45,749 nucleotides of DNA, taken from contig JAFTKN010000026.1 of NCBI GenBank assembly GCA_017453255.1, positions 1-45,749 on the forward strand. Direction: 5' to 3'. Every line of letters begins with the position of its first letter. Position 1 is the first letter of the stretch. The notes under the pieces are model-generated. The model made no database searches. It saw only the letters and a list, made by a program, of their open reading frames with translations, and had not been told where the DNA came from. Positions 16,097 through 23,395 of this stretch are shown piece by piece. The translations under genes and the position numbers were made by a program. The DNA is from Clostridia bacterium (lineage in GTDB: Bacteria > Bacillota > Clostridia > Oscillospirales > CAG-272).

Positions 16097-17287
16097 CTAT
16101 TCTCCGTATCTTTCAGAAAAATAATCTCTGTCAATAGTCAATACAAGATTGTAACAAGGATTAATTTTCTTTATTCTTTCTGTTAATTCCTCGCAAATCA
16201 CCTTGTTTTCCATTTTAGCATCATTAGAAATGCTAATATCAAAAATTACATTGGTGTGTGAAAAGCCCTTAACCACACGAAAGTCGTGCATTGAAATTGG
16301 TGTCTGACACTCACTTGAAAAATGAGCAATGATTTCAAGACATTTAGCACGTAGCTCGTTTGTTTCAGGATCGGATACCGAAATTGGATCCATATGAATT
16401 ACAAGATTAATGCCTTCCTTTAAAAAGTCGGCTTCGATAGTATCAATAAGGTCGTGGCTATGCATAACCTCAATATCAGAATCTACCTCAACGTGAGCTG
16501 AGCAAAAGCAACGATTTTTACCATAGGAATGAACAACGAGATCGTGTATTCCTAAAACACCATCATATTTTTTGATTTTTTTTATAATTCCAAAGGTAAA
16601 GTCAGCATCTGGCGCTTTTCCTATAAGCTGACTTGAGGTTTCGATTACAAGCTTTATACCCATTATAATAATATACAATGCGATAATTATACCAATAATT
16701 GAGTCAGTATATATAAAGCCAGTTTGATTAAAAATAATCATTCCAACTAAAACTGCTCCCGTAGCAAAAACGTCACCAATGCTATCAAGTGCGCTTGCCT
16801 TTAATGTATCAGAGCCTATATGCTTACCCATTTTTCTGTAAAACAAGGCAATTAAAAGCTTGACCATTATTGTTGCACCAATAACTATCATAGAAATTAG
16901 GCTAAATGGCTCTGTTTCGCTCGGCGGTGACACTATTTTTTCAATTGAAGAAATCATAGTTTCAAAGCCAAAAAACGCAATAAATATGGCTATTATTAGT
17001 GAGCTTATATATTCTATTCTTTCGTGCCCATAAGGATGGTCCTTATCAGCAGGCTTTCCTGACATTGTATATCCAACTACAGTAATTACATTTGAGCCAG
17101 AGTCGGACAAGTTGTTAAGCGAGTCAGCAATAATCGAAATGCTTTTAAACATTAAGCCAAATATAAGCTTGGCTGAAAATAGCAATATATTTGCTATTAT
17201 ACCAACAATGCCGGCAAAGCGTCCCACACGGACACGCACCTCCGGCTTTTGTGGTTGATTATAATCTTTTATAATTTTACTAATCAT
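16097..17287 (-). CDS. Cation diffusion facilitator, manganese-type metal site
   Basis: A 396-residue CDF exporter with six membrane helices in the N-terminal half and a long cytoplasmic C-terminal region. Aligning by eye with E. coli FieF, the site-A residues in helix 2 read N58-xxx-D62 (in SLNNLSDSG) and in helix 5 D168-xxx-D172 (in ALDSIGDV). FieF and zinc members have D-xxx-D and H-xxx-D there; the N/D plus D/D combination is the published mark of the Mn-CDF subgroup. The conserved HPYGHERIEY loop (84-93) is present. It overlaps the preceding ThyX-like gene by 8 bp. Export of Mn(II) is the best prediction. Confidence 0.85.
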   Translation of the reverse strand: MISKIIKDYNQPQKPEVRVRVGRFAGIVGIIANILLFSAKLIFGLMFKSISIIADSLNNLSDSGSNVITVVGYTMSGKPADKDHPYGHERIEYISSLIIAIFIAFFGFETMISSIEKIVSPPSETEPFSLISMIVIGATIMVKLLIALFYRKMGKHIGSDTLKASALDSIGDVFATGAVLVGMIIFNQTGFIYTDSIIGIIIALYIIIMGIKLVIETSSQLIGKAPDADFTFGIIKKIKKYDGVLGIHDLVVHSYGKNRCFCSAHVEVDSDIEVMHSHDLIDTIEADFLKEGINLVIHMDPISVSDPETNELRAKCLEIIAHFSSECQTPISMHDFRVVKGFSHTNVIFDISISNDAKMENKVICEELTERIKKINPCYNLVLTIDRDYFSERYGE

Positions 17288-17909
17288 TTTCTTCCTTTAT
17301 CGCAATAATTTCCTTAGCGTAAGGCAAGCTCATAATCCAATCACACATTGTGTGCCATTCAGCAAGCTTATGAGTTCTTCTTGCATAATAAATGTTAATT
17401 AGTGTTTCGTAATTCAATGTGCAGGTTCTCATTTGATTATAGCTTGATGGTAAAAGCTGAATCATATCGTGCCAGTAGCACTTTTCCTTAGTTTCGATAA
17501 ACTTTAGTCTAGCCTTTTCCAAATAATCAATTGTTATATCAAGTATTTTTAATGCCTCATCACTCATTCTATCACAGCTAAAATCACTTCTTTCAAACTG
17601 CTTTGCTTGAATTTTGTGCATTGTAGATGTTGAGTTAGCAACAGTTGCTACCTTATAGGTATCGTATTCCTTCCACCAATAAAGAGGTGCTGTAATATCA
17701 ACAGATACAAAAATCTGACGAAGATATTTTCTATGATCACTACCTGCCTTAGCAAGCTTTTTAGCTAAGGAAAGGTCGTTTTCACCAAGTATATAGTTAC
17801 CCTCTTCATCATAATAGCTATCCATTCTTGCCCATGAATTAAGTGGATTTCTTGCCCCTCTTATAGCGTTTTCAAAATTCATTACATTTACACGTTCAAT
17901 TTTTATCAT
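17280..17909 (-). CDS. ThyX-like protein without the catalytic signature
   Basis: The 209-residue protein resembles the fold of FAD-dependent thymidylate synthase ThyX. VATVANSTSTMHK aligns with the ThyX segment S-x-N-E-x-S-x-R-Y, and the end NYETLINIYYARRTHKLAEWHTMCDWI parallels the C-terminal helix of ThyX with its RxxxxAQWEIR pattern. The RHR triad expected just before reads TYK, so dUMP methylation is doubtful. Many Clostridia and phages carry such proteins. The start at 17909 was chosen over 17921 because GGAG precedes it at suitable spacing. It leads an operon with the Mn-type transporter and CotH, driven by a near-consensus promoter. Confidence 0.55.
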   Translation of the reverse strand: MIKIERVNVMNFENAIRGARNPLNSWARMDSYYDEEGNYILGENDLSLAKKLAKAGSDHRKYLRQIFVSVDITAPLYWWKEYDTYKVATVANSTSTMHKIQAKQFERSDFSCDRMSDEALKILDITIDYLEKARLKFIETKEKCYWHDMIQLLPSSYNQMRTCTLNYETLINIYYARRTHKLAEWHTMCDWIMSLPYAKEIIAIKEEND

Positions 17910-17944
17910 AATATTCTCCATAATACGTAATTATTCTAACATAT

Positions 17945-17973
17945 ATAATACCACATTCGTAATTATATGTCAA
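17945..17973 (-). promoter_or_regulatory. Promoter of the ThyX-like/CDF/cotH operon
   Basis: A perfect -35 box TTGACA (17968-17973) and a -10 box TATTAT (17945-17950) are spaced by 17 bp, 35 bp from the start codon. This is a vegetative-type promoter although the operon ends in a coat kinase gene. Confidence 0.78.
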
Positions 17974-18057
17974 TTAAACTTTTTTGTTTTGTGTATAAAG
18001 ACTTAAATGGTGGTAAATAATAGTCTTGCAATAAAAATTTGAAAGGACAAAACAAAA

Positions 18058-18732
18058 ATGGAAGAAAACGAAAACAAGAAAAACTCGAGAGTCTTTTATT
18101 TGACTCTTGCAGTTGTAATGGCTGTAGTTTTGGTGCTTATTATTGCATCAAGCACAGCAAGACGAAATATGCCAGACACAGACACAAACCCATCAGACAC
18201 ATCCTCTGGTCTTGAAAACGACACGCAAACAGGGCTTGGAGACGATAATAACGACACTCTCCCCACCTTTTCTTTACCTGTAAGTGGTGAAATCGTTATT
18301 GATTATAGCGATAGCGTTCCTGTTTTTTCACAGACAATGAATGATTACAGAACTCACCTTGGTGTAGATATTTTATCTCCACTTGGTACAGAGGTAAAGG
18401 CTGTTGCTGATGGTGTTGTCACTAATGTATGGAAGGACCCATTTATGGGTACTTGTATTACAGTTGAGCATTCGGGAAATGCTGTAAGCGTTTACAAGAA
18501 CCTTGACCCTGAGGTTAAGGACGGAATTATTATTGGTGCATCGGTTAAGGCTGGTGACGTTATTGGTGCTGTTGGTGAAAGTGCCATGAATGAAATTGCC
18601 GAAGAACCACATCTTCACTATGAATTAAAGGTTGACGGAAAGCACGTTGACCCTAAAAAGCATTTCAATTTTTCACAACAGAAGCCTGATGAAAGCACAA
18701 ACGAGGATTCAAACACAGAAAATCAGCAATAA
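18058..18732 (+). CDS. LytM/M23 peptidase, SpoIIQ-like
   Basis: The 224-residue protein has one membrane helix (about 12-31), an acidic low-complexity linker (38-72) and a LytM domain (85-205). All zinc ligands are present: H100-xxx-D104 in THLGVDI and the H185-L-H187 pair in HLHYEL, so it may cleave peptidoglycan cross-bridges. Single-pass M23 proteins of this size include SpoIIQ, which joins mother cell and forespore during engulfment; clostridial SpoIIQ keeps the His ligands that Bacillus lost. The identification as SpoIIQ is an inference, since no other engulfment gene lies nearby. The ribosome site is AAAGGA. Upstream there is only a poor resemblance to a sporulation promoter. Confidence 0.8.
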   Translation: MEENENKKNSRVFYLTLAVVMAVVLVLIIASSTARRNMPDTDTNPSDTSSGLENDTQTGLGDDNNDTLPTFSLPVSGEIVIDYSDSVPVFSQTMNDYRTHLGVDILSPLGTEVKAVADGVVTNVWKDPFMGTCITVEHSGNAVSVYKNLDPEVKDGIIIGASVKAGDVIGAVGESAMNEIAEEPHLHYELKVDGKHVDPKKHFNFSQQKPDESTNEDSNTENQQ

Positions 18733-18735
18733 ATT

Positions 18736-18768
18736 AAACACAGGGTGTAAAAATCGCACCCTGTGTTT
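18736..18768 (+). terminator. Terminator of the M23 gene
   Basis: The 12-bp perfect stem AAACACAGGGTG/CACCCTGTGTTT has a 9-nt loop and is followed by a short T-rich stretch. Confidence 0.75.
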
Positions 18769-18789
18769 GAATTTTAATTTCTAAAACAA

Positions 18790-18820
18790 AAAAATAGCCG
18801 ACAATTTGTCGGCTATTTTT
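18790..18820 (-). terminator. Terminator of the isomerase/Gfo operon
   Basis: The stem AAAAATAGCCGACA and its complement with a 3-nt loop is flanked by A and T runs, between the M23 gene and the sugar isomerase gene that ends at 18840. It can work in both directions. Confidence 0.85.
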
Positions 18821-18839
18821 GTTCTGTGAAATAAATTTA

Positions 18840-19808
18840 TTATGCCCAACGCATACCTGTTGGCTTTGCTTCCTTAATCATAAGCTTATCAAGGAAATCA
18901 ACCGCCTTTTTAAGTCCCTCATCAATTGTCATAAGACTATCCTCATGCTCAATTGAAAGAACCTTATCGTAGCCACAAAGACGAAGATTTGAAACAAATG
19001 CTCTCCAAAACTCCTCACCGTTTCCATAGCCTACTGTACGGAAAATCCATGAACGATGAATTTCATCACCATAATGCTTTGTATCAAGAACACCATTTAC
19101 TGCTGTATTTGCCTTGTCAACCTTTGTATCCTTAGCATGTACGTGATAAATAGCACCCTCTAATGCTCTAATTGCCATTACAGGATCTATTCCCTGCCAA
19201 ATCAAGTGTGATGGGTCAAGGTTAGCACCAATAACGTCACCTACAGCATTTCTTAATTTAAGAAGCGTTTCTGGGTTATATACGCAGAAGCCTGGGTGCA
19301 TTTCAAGTGCAATTTTTGTAACACCATGTGATTTTGCAAAGGCTGTTGCTTCCTTCCAATAAGGAATCAATACCTCATTCCATTGATAGTTAAGTGTATC
19401 GAGGAAATCGTCTGGCCATGGGCATGTTACCCAGCTTGGACGCTTCGCATCCTTATCAGAGCCTGGACAGCCAGAGAATGTAATAATTGTATCAATGCCG
19501 AGCTTTTCAGCAAGAAGGATTGTATTTCTCATATCCTTATCAAACTGCTCAGCTATTTTCTTGTCTGGATGAACTGGGTTTCCATGAGTTGCAAGGGCGC
19601 AAATCTCAACATCATATTTTTTAAATGTTGCCTTAAATTCCTCAAGCGCATTTGGATCAGCCAAAAGCTTTTCAGGATTACAATGGTCCTTTCCTGGATA
19701 ACCACCAGCACCAATTTCTACTGTATGAACGCCTAAAGAGGAAATCTTCTTTAGAGCCTCGTCAAGTGAAAGACTACCATATAAATTAGCTAATACACTA
19801 AGCTTCAT
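18840..19808 (-). CDS. Xylose isomerase-like TIM-barrel sugar isomerase/epimerase
   Basis: This 322-residue protein belongs to the AP endonuclease 2/xylose isomerase-like barrel family. The metal-site positions can be seen: Glu in HTVEIGAGGY (about 32), Glu in KIALEMHPGF (about 177), Asp/His in GANLDPSHL (about 210), His in YHVHAKDTKV (about 238) and Glu in VLSIEHEDS (about 300). These bind a divalent metal for aldose-ketose isomerisation or epimerisation. The substrate cannot be read from sequence. It follows a Gfo/Idh/MocA dehydrogenase, a pairing common in pathways for inositol-like, keto-sugar or modified-sugar breakdown. The start has an AGGAG site. Confidence 0.86.
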   Translation of the reverse strand: MKLSVLANLYGSLSLDEALKKISSLGVHTVEIGAGGYPGKDHCNPEKLLADPNALEEFKATFKKYDVEICALATHGNPVHPDKKIAEQFDKDMRNTILLAEKLGIDTIITFSGCPGSDKDAKRPSWVTCPWPDDFLDTLNYQWNEVLIPYWKEATAFAKSHGVTKIALEMHPGFCVYNPETLLKLRNAVGDVIGANLDPSHLIWQGIDPVMAIRALEGAIYHVHAKDTKVDKANTAVNGVLDTKHYGDEIHRSWIFRTVGYGNGEEFWRAFVSNLRLCGYDKVLSIEHEDSLMTIDEGLKKAVDFLDKLMIKEAKPTGMRWA

Positions 19809-19839
19809 AATTTTTTCTCCTAAATAGATATTTTAAATA

Positions 19840-19866
19840 CGGGCAATTTAGCTTGTAAATTGCCCG
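19840..19866 (-). terminator. Intercistronic hairpin between Gfo dehydrogenase and isomerase genes
   Basis: An 11-bp perfect inverted repeat CGGGCAATTTA/TAAATTGCCCG with a 5-nt loop lies between the two genes. The following sequence on the minus strand has only a broken T run (TATTTAAA), so it may act as a partial terminator or mRNA-stabilising structure that sets different levels of the two proteins. Confidence 0.6.
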
Positions 19867-19874
19867 ACATTTTA

Positions 19875-20963
19875 TTAGTTAAAATAGTAAGGCTTACCTG
19901 TCTTTGCAGACTCGTAAATACCCTCAAGAATTTGTGTTACGCAATATGCTTGCTCTGGAAGAACGGTTGGATTTGTACCATTAATAACTGCCTCAATCCA
20001 CTGCTTTGCCTCTTGATTACCTGCGTTATATCCACCTGCATCATAGAAAGCAACACCCTTACCATCAAGGTTTGGCTTTGTTTCGTACATTTGGTTGTGC
20101 TTAACACCATTGATTTCCAAAATACCTTGGTCAATCATTTTAGCACCAGCCTTAGTACCACAAATTGTTGTGCAAGCTTCCTTTGTATCTGTCATATTAA
20201 TAGCCCATGAGGACTCAAGCACGATTGTAGCACCATTTTCCATAACGATAAATCCAAAAGCACTATCCTCAACTGTAAATTCCTCTGGCTTCCACTGACC
20301 GAATACGTTAGCAGACTCCTTTTGGTCGTTGAGCTTGTGATATGTAGTACCAACACAATACTTTGGCTTATAGTTATTCATTGTCCAAAGTGTAAGGTCA
20401 AGAGCATGTGTTCCGATATCGATAAGTGGACCACCACCCTGCTCATACTCATTTATAAATACACCCCATGTAGGAACGGCTCTACGTCTTAATGCTGTAG
20501 CCTTAGCATAATAGATGTCACCAAATACACCCTCGTCCGCTTCCTTCTTTAGATAGATAGCATCCTTTCTCTGTCTATTTTGGTAACCGATTGTAAGCAT
20601 TTTACCAGTTTCCTTTGCTGCATCAACCATTTTCTTAGCTTCAGCTGCATTTATAGCCATTGGCTTTTCACACATAACGTGCTTATCAGCATGAAGTGCA
20701 TCAACTGTAATGAAGCTATGGCTTCTATTAGGTGTGCAAACATGAACAACCTCAATAGACTTATCTTTCAAAAGCTCCTTATAATCGGTATAAACCTTTG
20801 CGCCCTCAACACCGAACTTTTTAGCAGCCTCAACAGCTCTTTCCTCGATAATGTCGCAGAATGCAACCATCTCAACCTCTTTTACCTTTTTGAGTGATGG
20901 CATATGCTTACCATTAGCGATACCTCCACAACCGATAATACCAACTTTTACCTTTCTTTCCAT
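19875..20963 (-). CDS. Gfo/Idh/MocA-family oxidoreductase
   Basis: The 362-residue protein has an N-terminal Rossmann fold (VGIIGCGGIANGKH, residues 7-20), the family hallmark EKP in VMCEKPMAINA (about 97) and the second conserved motif GGPLIDIGTHALDL with the catalytic Asp/His pair (about 185). Such enzymes oxidise or reduce sugar and cyclitol hydroxyls with NAD(P). The downstream isomerase-like gene points to a shared sugar pathway; the substrate is unknown. The start follows a strong CGGAGG site. The promoter at 21019-21047 carries an imperfect palindrome around its start point. Confidence 0.88.
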   Translation of the reverse strand: MERKVKVGIIGCGGIANGKHMPSLKKVKEVEMVAFCDIIEERAVEAAKKFGVEGAKVYTDYKELLKDKSIEVVHVCTPNRSHSFITVDALHADKHVMCEKPMAINAAEAKKMVDAAKETGKMLTIGYQNRQRKDAIYLKKEADEGVFGDIYYAKATALRRRAVPTWGVFINEYEQGGGPLIDIGTHALDLTLWTMNNYKPKYCVGTTYHKLNDQKESANVFGQWKPEEFTVEDSAFGFIVMENGATIVLESSWAINMTDTKEACTTICGTKAGAKMIDQGILEINGVKHNQMYETKPNLDGKGVAFYDAGGYNAGNQEAKQWIEAVINGTNPTVLPEQAYCVTQILEGIYESAKTGKPYYFN

Positions 20964-20997
20964 GAGTAATTCCTCCGAATAAAATTTTAACTTTTAA

Positions 20998-21011
20998 TAC
21001 GAAATATCGTA
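20998..21011 (-). promoter_or_regulatory. Palindrome at the transcription start of the Gfo operon
   Basis: The arms TACGA/TCGTA flank a 4-bp centre and cover roughly +1 to +15 of the predicted transcript, a usual place for a repressor operator. The binding protein is not known. Confidence 0.4.
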
Positions 21012-21018
21012 CATTTGT

Positions 21019-21047
21019 AGTCTAACATATATTTACATTTTTTACAA
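21019..21047 (-). promoter_or_regulatory. Promoter of the Gfo/isomerase operon
   Basis: The -35 box TTGTAA (21042-21047) and the -10 box TAGACT (21019-21024) are spaced by 17 bp. Both boxes are imperfect, as expected for a regulated promoter. Confidence 0.5.
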
Positions 21048-21073
21048 GTCTTTTGGTAAAATAATTTATTATT

Positions 21074-21556
21074 TTAAAGGATTTTTCCATAGCTTGTAAC
21101 AAGCACGCTTCCACTGGTATTTATTATACCATATGAGCCACTATAGCCTATGCTACCAGGATTAAAGAGATGCACTCTTTTATCATAAGCATCATATAAA
21201 TCGTCATATTGCTCGTGAGTGTGACCGAAAAAAACAGCATCACATTCGAGCTCTATAGCTCTTATGGTTAATCTTAAATATGTGCTTTTTGCGTTAAGGG
21301 TATGACCATGACATATAAGGACACGACTTGAGCCTAAGGTGATAACCCTTTCGTTTTCATATTCGTTTACCATAAAATCGCAATTTCCCTTAACTATGAA
21401 AAATGCAATTTGAGGATAGCTATCCTTTATTCTTTCAATATCCTTTATGCCATCACCTAAAAAAATAACGGCATCAGTATTTGATTTATGAAGCTCAATG
21501 GCATTTTTTATATTCAAATATTTTCCATGAGAATCTGAAAAAACAAGTGCCTTCAT
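21074..21556 (-). CDS. YfcE/MJ0936-type metallophosphoesterase
   Basis: The 160-residue calcineurin-like phosphoesterase shows all metal motifs: D-S-H in VFSDSHG (7-11), GDG near 36, GNCD near 58, a HGH segment in VLICHGHTL and GHTHEQYD near 118. Family members cleave phosphodiesters with Mn(II) or similar; the physiological substrate is usually unknown. In some Firmicutes the orthologue lies behind the dITP/XTP pyrophosphatase gene, but here it is alone and divergent from the small-protein module at 21626. Confidence 0.88.
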   Translation of the reverse strand: MKALVFSDSHGKYLNIKNAIELHKSNTDAVIFLGDGIKDIERIKDSYPQIAFFIVKGNCDFMVNEYENERVITLGSSRVLICHGHTLNAKSTYLRLTIRAIELECDAVFFGHTHEQYDDLYDAYDKRVHLFNPGSIGYSGSYGIINTSGSVLVTSYGKIL

Positions 21557-21625
21557 ATATTACCTCGCTGTAACAGTTTTACTTATTATATCATAACATA
21601 TTATTAGAAAAAGTAGGAGGTTTTT

Positions 21626-21847
21626 ATGAAAATTGATAAAAAAACTATTGATATGCTACTAAAAATGAATGATGATCAGCTTTGGCAGGTTATGAAGCAT
21701 GTAGCTAAGAAAAGTGGTCAAGAGTCATTTGCTACAATGGAAAAACCTAAGGATATGAGCAAAATTCGTAGTACGCTTGCATCATTGACTGATGAGCAGA
21801 TTAGCTCTATGGTTGAAAAATTTAATAAGGGTGGGAAGATAAAATGA
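21626..21847 (+). CDS. Small helical protein of unknown function
   Basis: This 73-residue protein is predicted to be mostly helical, with LLKMNDDQLWQVMKHVAKK near the N terminus and LASLTDEQISSMVEKF near the end, resembling two short amphipathic helical repeats. It has no signal peptide, membrane segment or cysteines. No function is recognised. It has a near-perfect ribosome site (AGGAGG, 7 bp before the ATG) and its stop overlaps the start of the next gene (ATGA), so three small genes form one translationally coupled unit. Confidence 0.75.
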   Translation: MKIDKKTIDMLLKMNDDQLWQVMKHVAKKSGQESFATMEKPKDMSKIRSTLASLTDEQISSMVEKFNKGGKIK

Positions 21848-22248
21848 GCAATCAATCATTTGATGAAATGCTTAATAATATTACAAGCAACGAGGAATTA
21901 ATGTCAAAGATTTCTGAGATAGTTAAAAATAACAAAAATGGTGAAATTTCAGACACTCTACCCTCTGTTTTATCCTTAATTGCCTCGAATGGACAAAAGA
22001 ACAAGGAGGAAAAGAACGATGAAATAAGGGAGGGGGCTGATACTGCTCAGACTAATAGTGAACAGGAGAAAAACAACAGCTTGAACAATGATTTTACAAG
22101 CCTGATAGGCTCACTCGGAAAACAGCTTTCAAGCAGTTCTCAATTACTTTTAGCTATTAAGCCTTATTTAAACAAAAATCGTCAGAGTATGGTTGACACT
22201 ATGGTAAAGCTTTCCTCTCTTGCAAATGTTATTAATTTAGGAAGGTAG
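21844..22248 (+). CDS. Protein of unknown function, second gene of the small-protein module
   Basis: The 134-residue protein has three parts: a helical N terminus (FDEMLNNITSNEELMSKISEIV), a highly charged, probably disordered linker rich in Glu, Asn and Lys (about 55-85), and a C-terminal helical part reading LLLAIKPYLNKNRQSMVDTMVKL. The last motif, a hydrophobic helix followed by KPYL and a basic-amphipathic helix, recalls unnamed small clostridial proteins. No enzyme motif is seen. The 4-bp overlap with the gene before and the 7-bp gap to the gene behind support a joint role. Confidence 0.75.
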   Translation: MSNQSFDEMLNNITSNEELMSKISEIVKNNKNGEISDTLPSVLSLIASNGQKNKEEKNDEIREGADTAQTNSEQEKNNSLNNDFTSLIGSLGKQLSSSSQLLLAIKPYLNKNRQSMVDTMVKLSSLANVINLGR

Positions 22249-22255
22249 TAGTAAT

Positions 22256-22711
22256 ATGTTTACAAGATACAATGTACCTAAAAATTACAGTGGTAATCGT
22301 TTTTCAGTAAATCAATATGAAACGGAAACGAAAACTCATACTGCGCAAAGCTCAAAAACCTCATTTTCTCCAAGCTTTAATCAAGAAAAAACAAACACTC
22401 CCTCAAGTGAAATTGAAAATTCTCCCTTTTTCACTGTTGATAACGATGATACAACAGAGGAAATAAGGGAGAATGATTTGGATAATGAAATTGTTTTGGA
22501 GGATGAGATTTTAGAAAATGATAACGAAAGCAAAAACGACAATGAAGTAAAACGAAATAGTGCATTAAATGAATTTAAGTCAAGCGCTCTTTCCTTATTT
22601 AACGGAATTAAAAGGGACGATTTAATGCTTATATTTTTAATTCTCTTGCTTTCCAACGAGGAAAATCCTACTCCTCCTCTTCTACTTGCTCTACTTCTTC
22701 TGTATTCTTAG
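22256..22711 (+). CDS. Protein of unknown function with hydrophobic C-terminal hairpin
   Basis: The 151-residue protein begins with a polar, probably disordered region rich in Ser, Thr, Asn and acidic residues (1-105). It ends with two short hydrophobic stretches, DDLMLIFLILLLSNEE and PLLLALLLLYS, which could form a membrane hairpin or tail anchor. There is no signal peptide. Its last 44 bases overlap, in antisense, the 3' end of the convergent gene at 22668. The AGGAAGG ribosome site is good. No function is recognised. Confidence 0.72.
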   Translation: MFTRYNVPKNYSGNRFSVNQYETETKTHTAQSSKTSFSPSFNQEKTNTPSSEIENSPFFTVDNDDTTEEIRENDLDNEIVLEDEILENDNESKNDNEVKRNSALNEFKSSALSLFNGIKRDDLMLIFLILLLSNEENPTPPLLLALLLLYS

Positions 22712-23315
22712 TCTTAAAGAAAATATCTAAATACTTAGAAACAAGCTCCTTTTCGCTTTCACCAAAGGTGTCGCAGGATAGTTCCTTTTCCTTTTGAATT
22801 TCTTCAATCAAATTCAGCTCAAGCGTTAGCTTGTTTTCAAGAATTGCTATATTGTAGCTATTTCCGTCTTGGTTACATAGACAGGAAATATAGATTTCCT
22901 TGTCAGATTGCTTTATAAGATTTGAAGGCTTTTTCTTTACTATAACCTCGTATGAAATTTTAAAGCCCTCGCTTCCCTTTTCAATTATTATATCTATTGG
23001 GTTTTTATATTCATAATCATTAATTAGCGATAGGATTGCAAGATTAATAATAGTTAAATGGTCTGTATTGCTAAATATGTAGTTGTTTTCAAAGGAAACC
23101 AATCTAAAAATTCTATATGCAAAGCGTGAATCATCAAGTAACAGATTAAGTGTACTATCAAAATACGCACTAAGCTCAATTTTCTTTTTGGTATCAAGTA
23201 ATAAAACAGAGTCAAGGGTGCTTAAAAGCTCACTTTCATCATTTTCTACTTTTACTTCCTTTACTTCGTTTTCTAAAAAAGATATTCTATTATTTGCTAT
23301 TTTCTTGGTTTTCAT
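22668..23315 (-). CDS. Protein of unknown function, convergent and overlapping
   Basis: This 215-residue protein is acidic and mixed alpha/beta with no signal peptide or membrane helix. The central part (LDDSRFAYRIFRLVSFENNYIFSN, then HLTIINLAILSLINDYEY) and the alternating strand pattern that follows recall the surface of a sensor-kinase-like fold, but no ATP-binding motifs are seen. The C-terminal end is nearly all Glu/Val/Gln. A proper AAGGA site precedes the ATG at 23315. It may act with the module it converges with, but nothing proves this. Confidence 0.7.
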   Translation of the reverse strand: MKTKKIANNRISFLENEVKEVKVENDESELLSTLDSVLLLDTKKKIELSAYFDSTLNLLLDDSRFAYRIFRLVSFENNYIFSNTDHLTIINLAILSLINDYEYKNPIDIIIEKGSEGFKISYEVIVKKKPSNLIKQSDKEIYISCLCNQDGNSYNIAILENKLTLELNLIEEIQKEKELSCDTFGESEKELVSKYLDIFFKTKNTEEVEQVEEEE

Positions 23316-23334
23316 ATTATTTTCCTTATATTAG

Positions 23335-23363
23335 TTGCTTTTTTTAATATATTATGTTAAAAT
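23335..23363 (+). promoter_or_regulatory. Promoter of hprK
   Basis: The -35 box TTGCTT (23335-23340) and the -10 box TAAAAT (23358-23363) are spaced by 17 bp, 32 bp before the start codon. Confidence 0.6.
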
Positions 23364-23395
23364 TAGATTGTTAAATTAAGTTTACTGGGGGTATT

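Noticed and set aside
17993..18022. Sigma-F-type promoter (GTATA ... GGTAAATAATA) for the SpoIIQ-like gene
   Set aside because: The -35 half fits but the -10 half departs from the consensus at key positions, so it is not listed as a feature.
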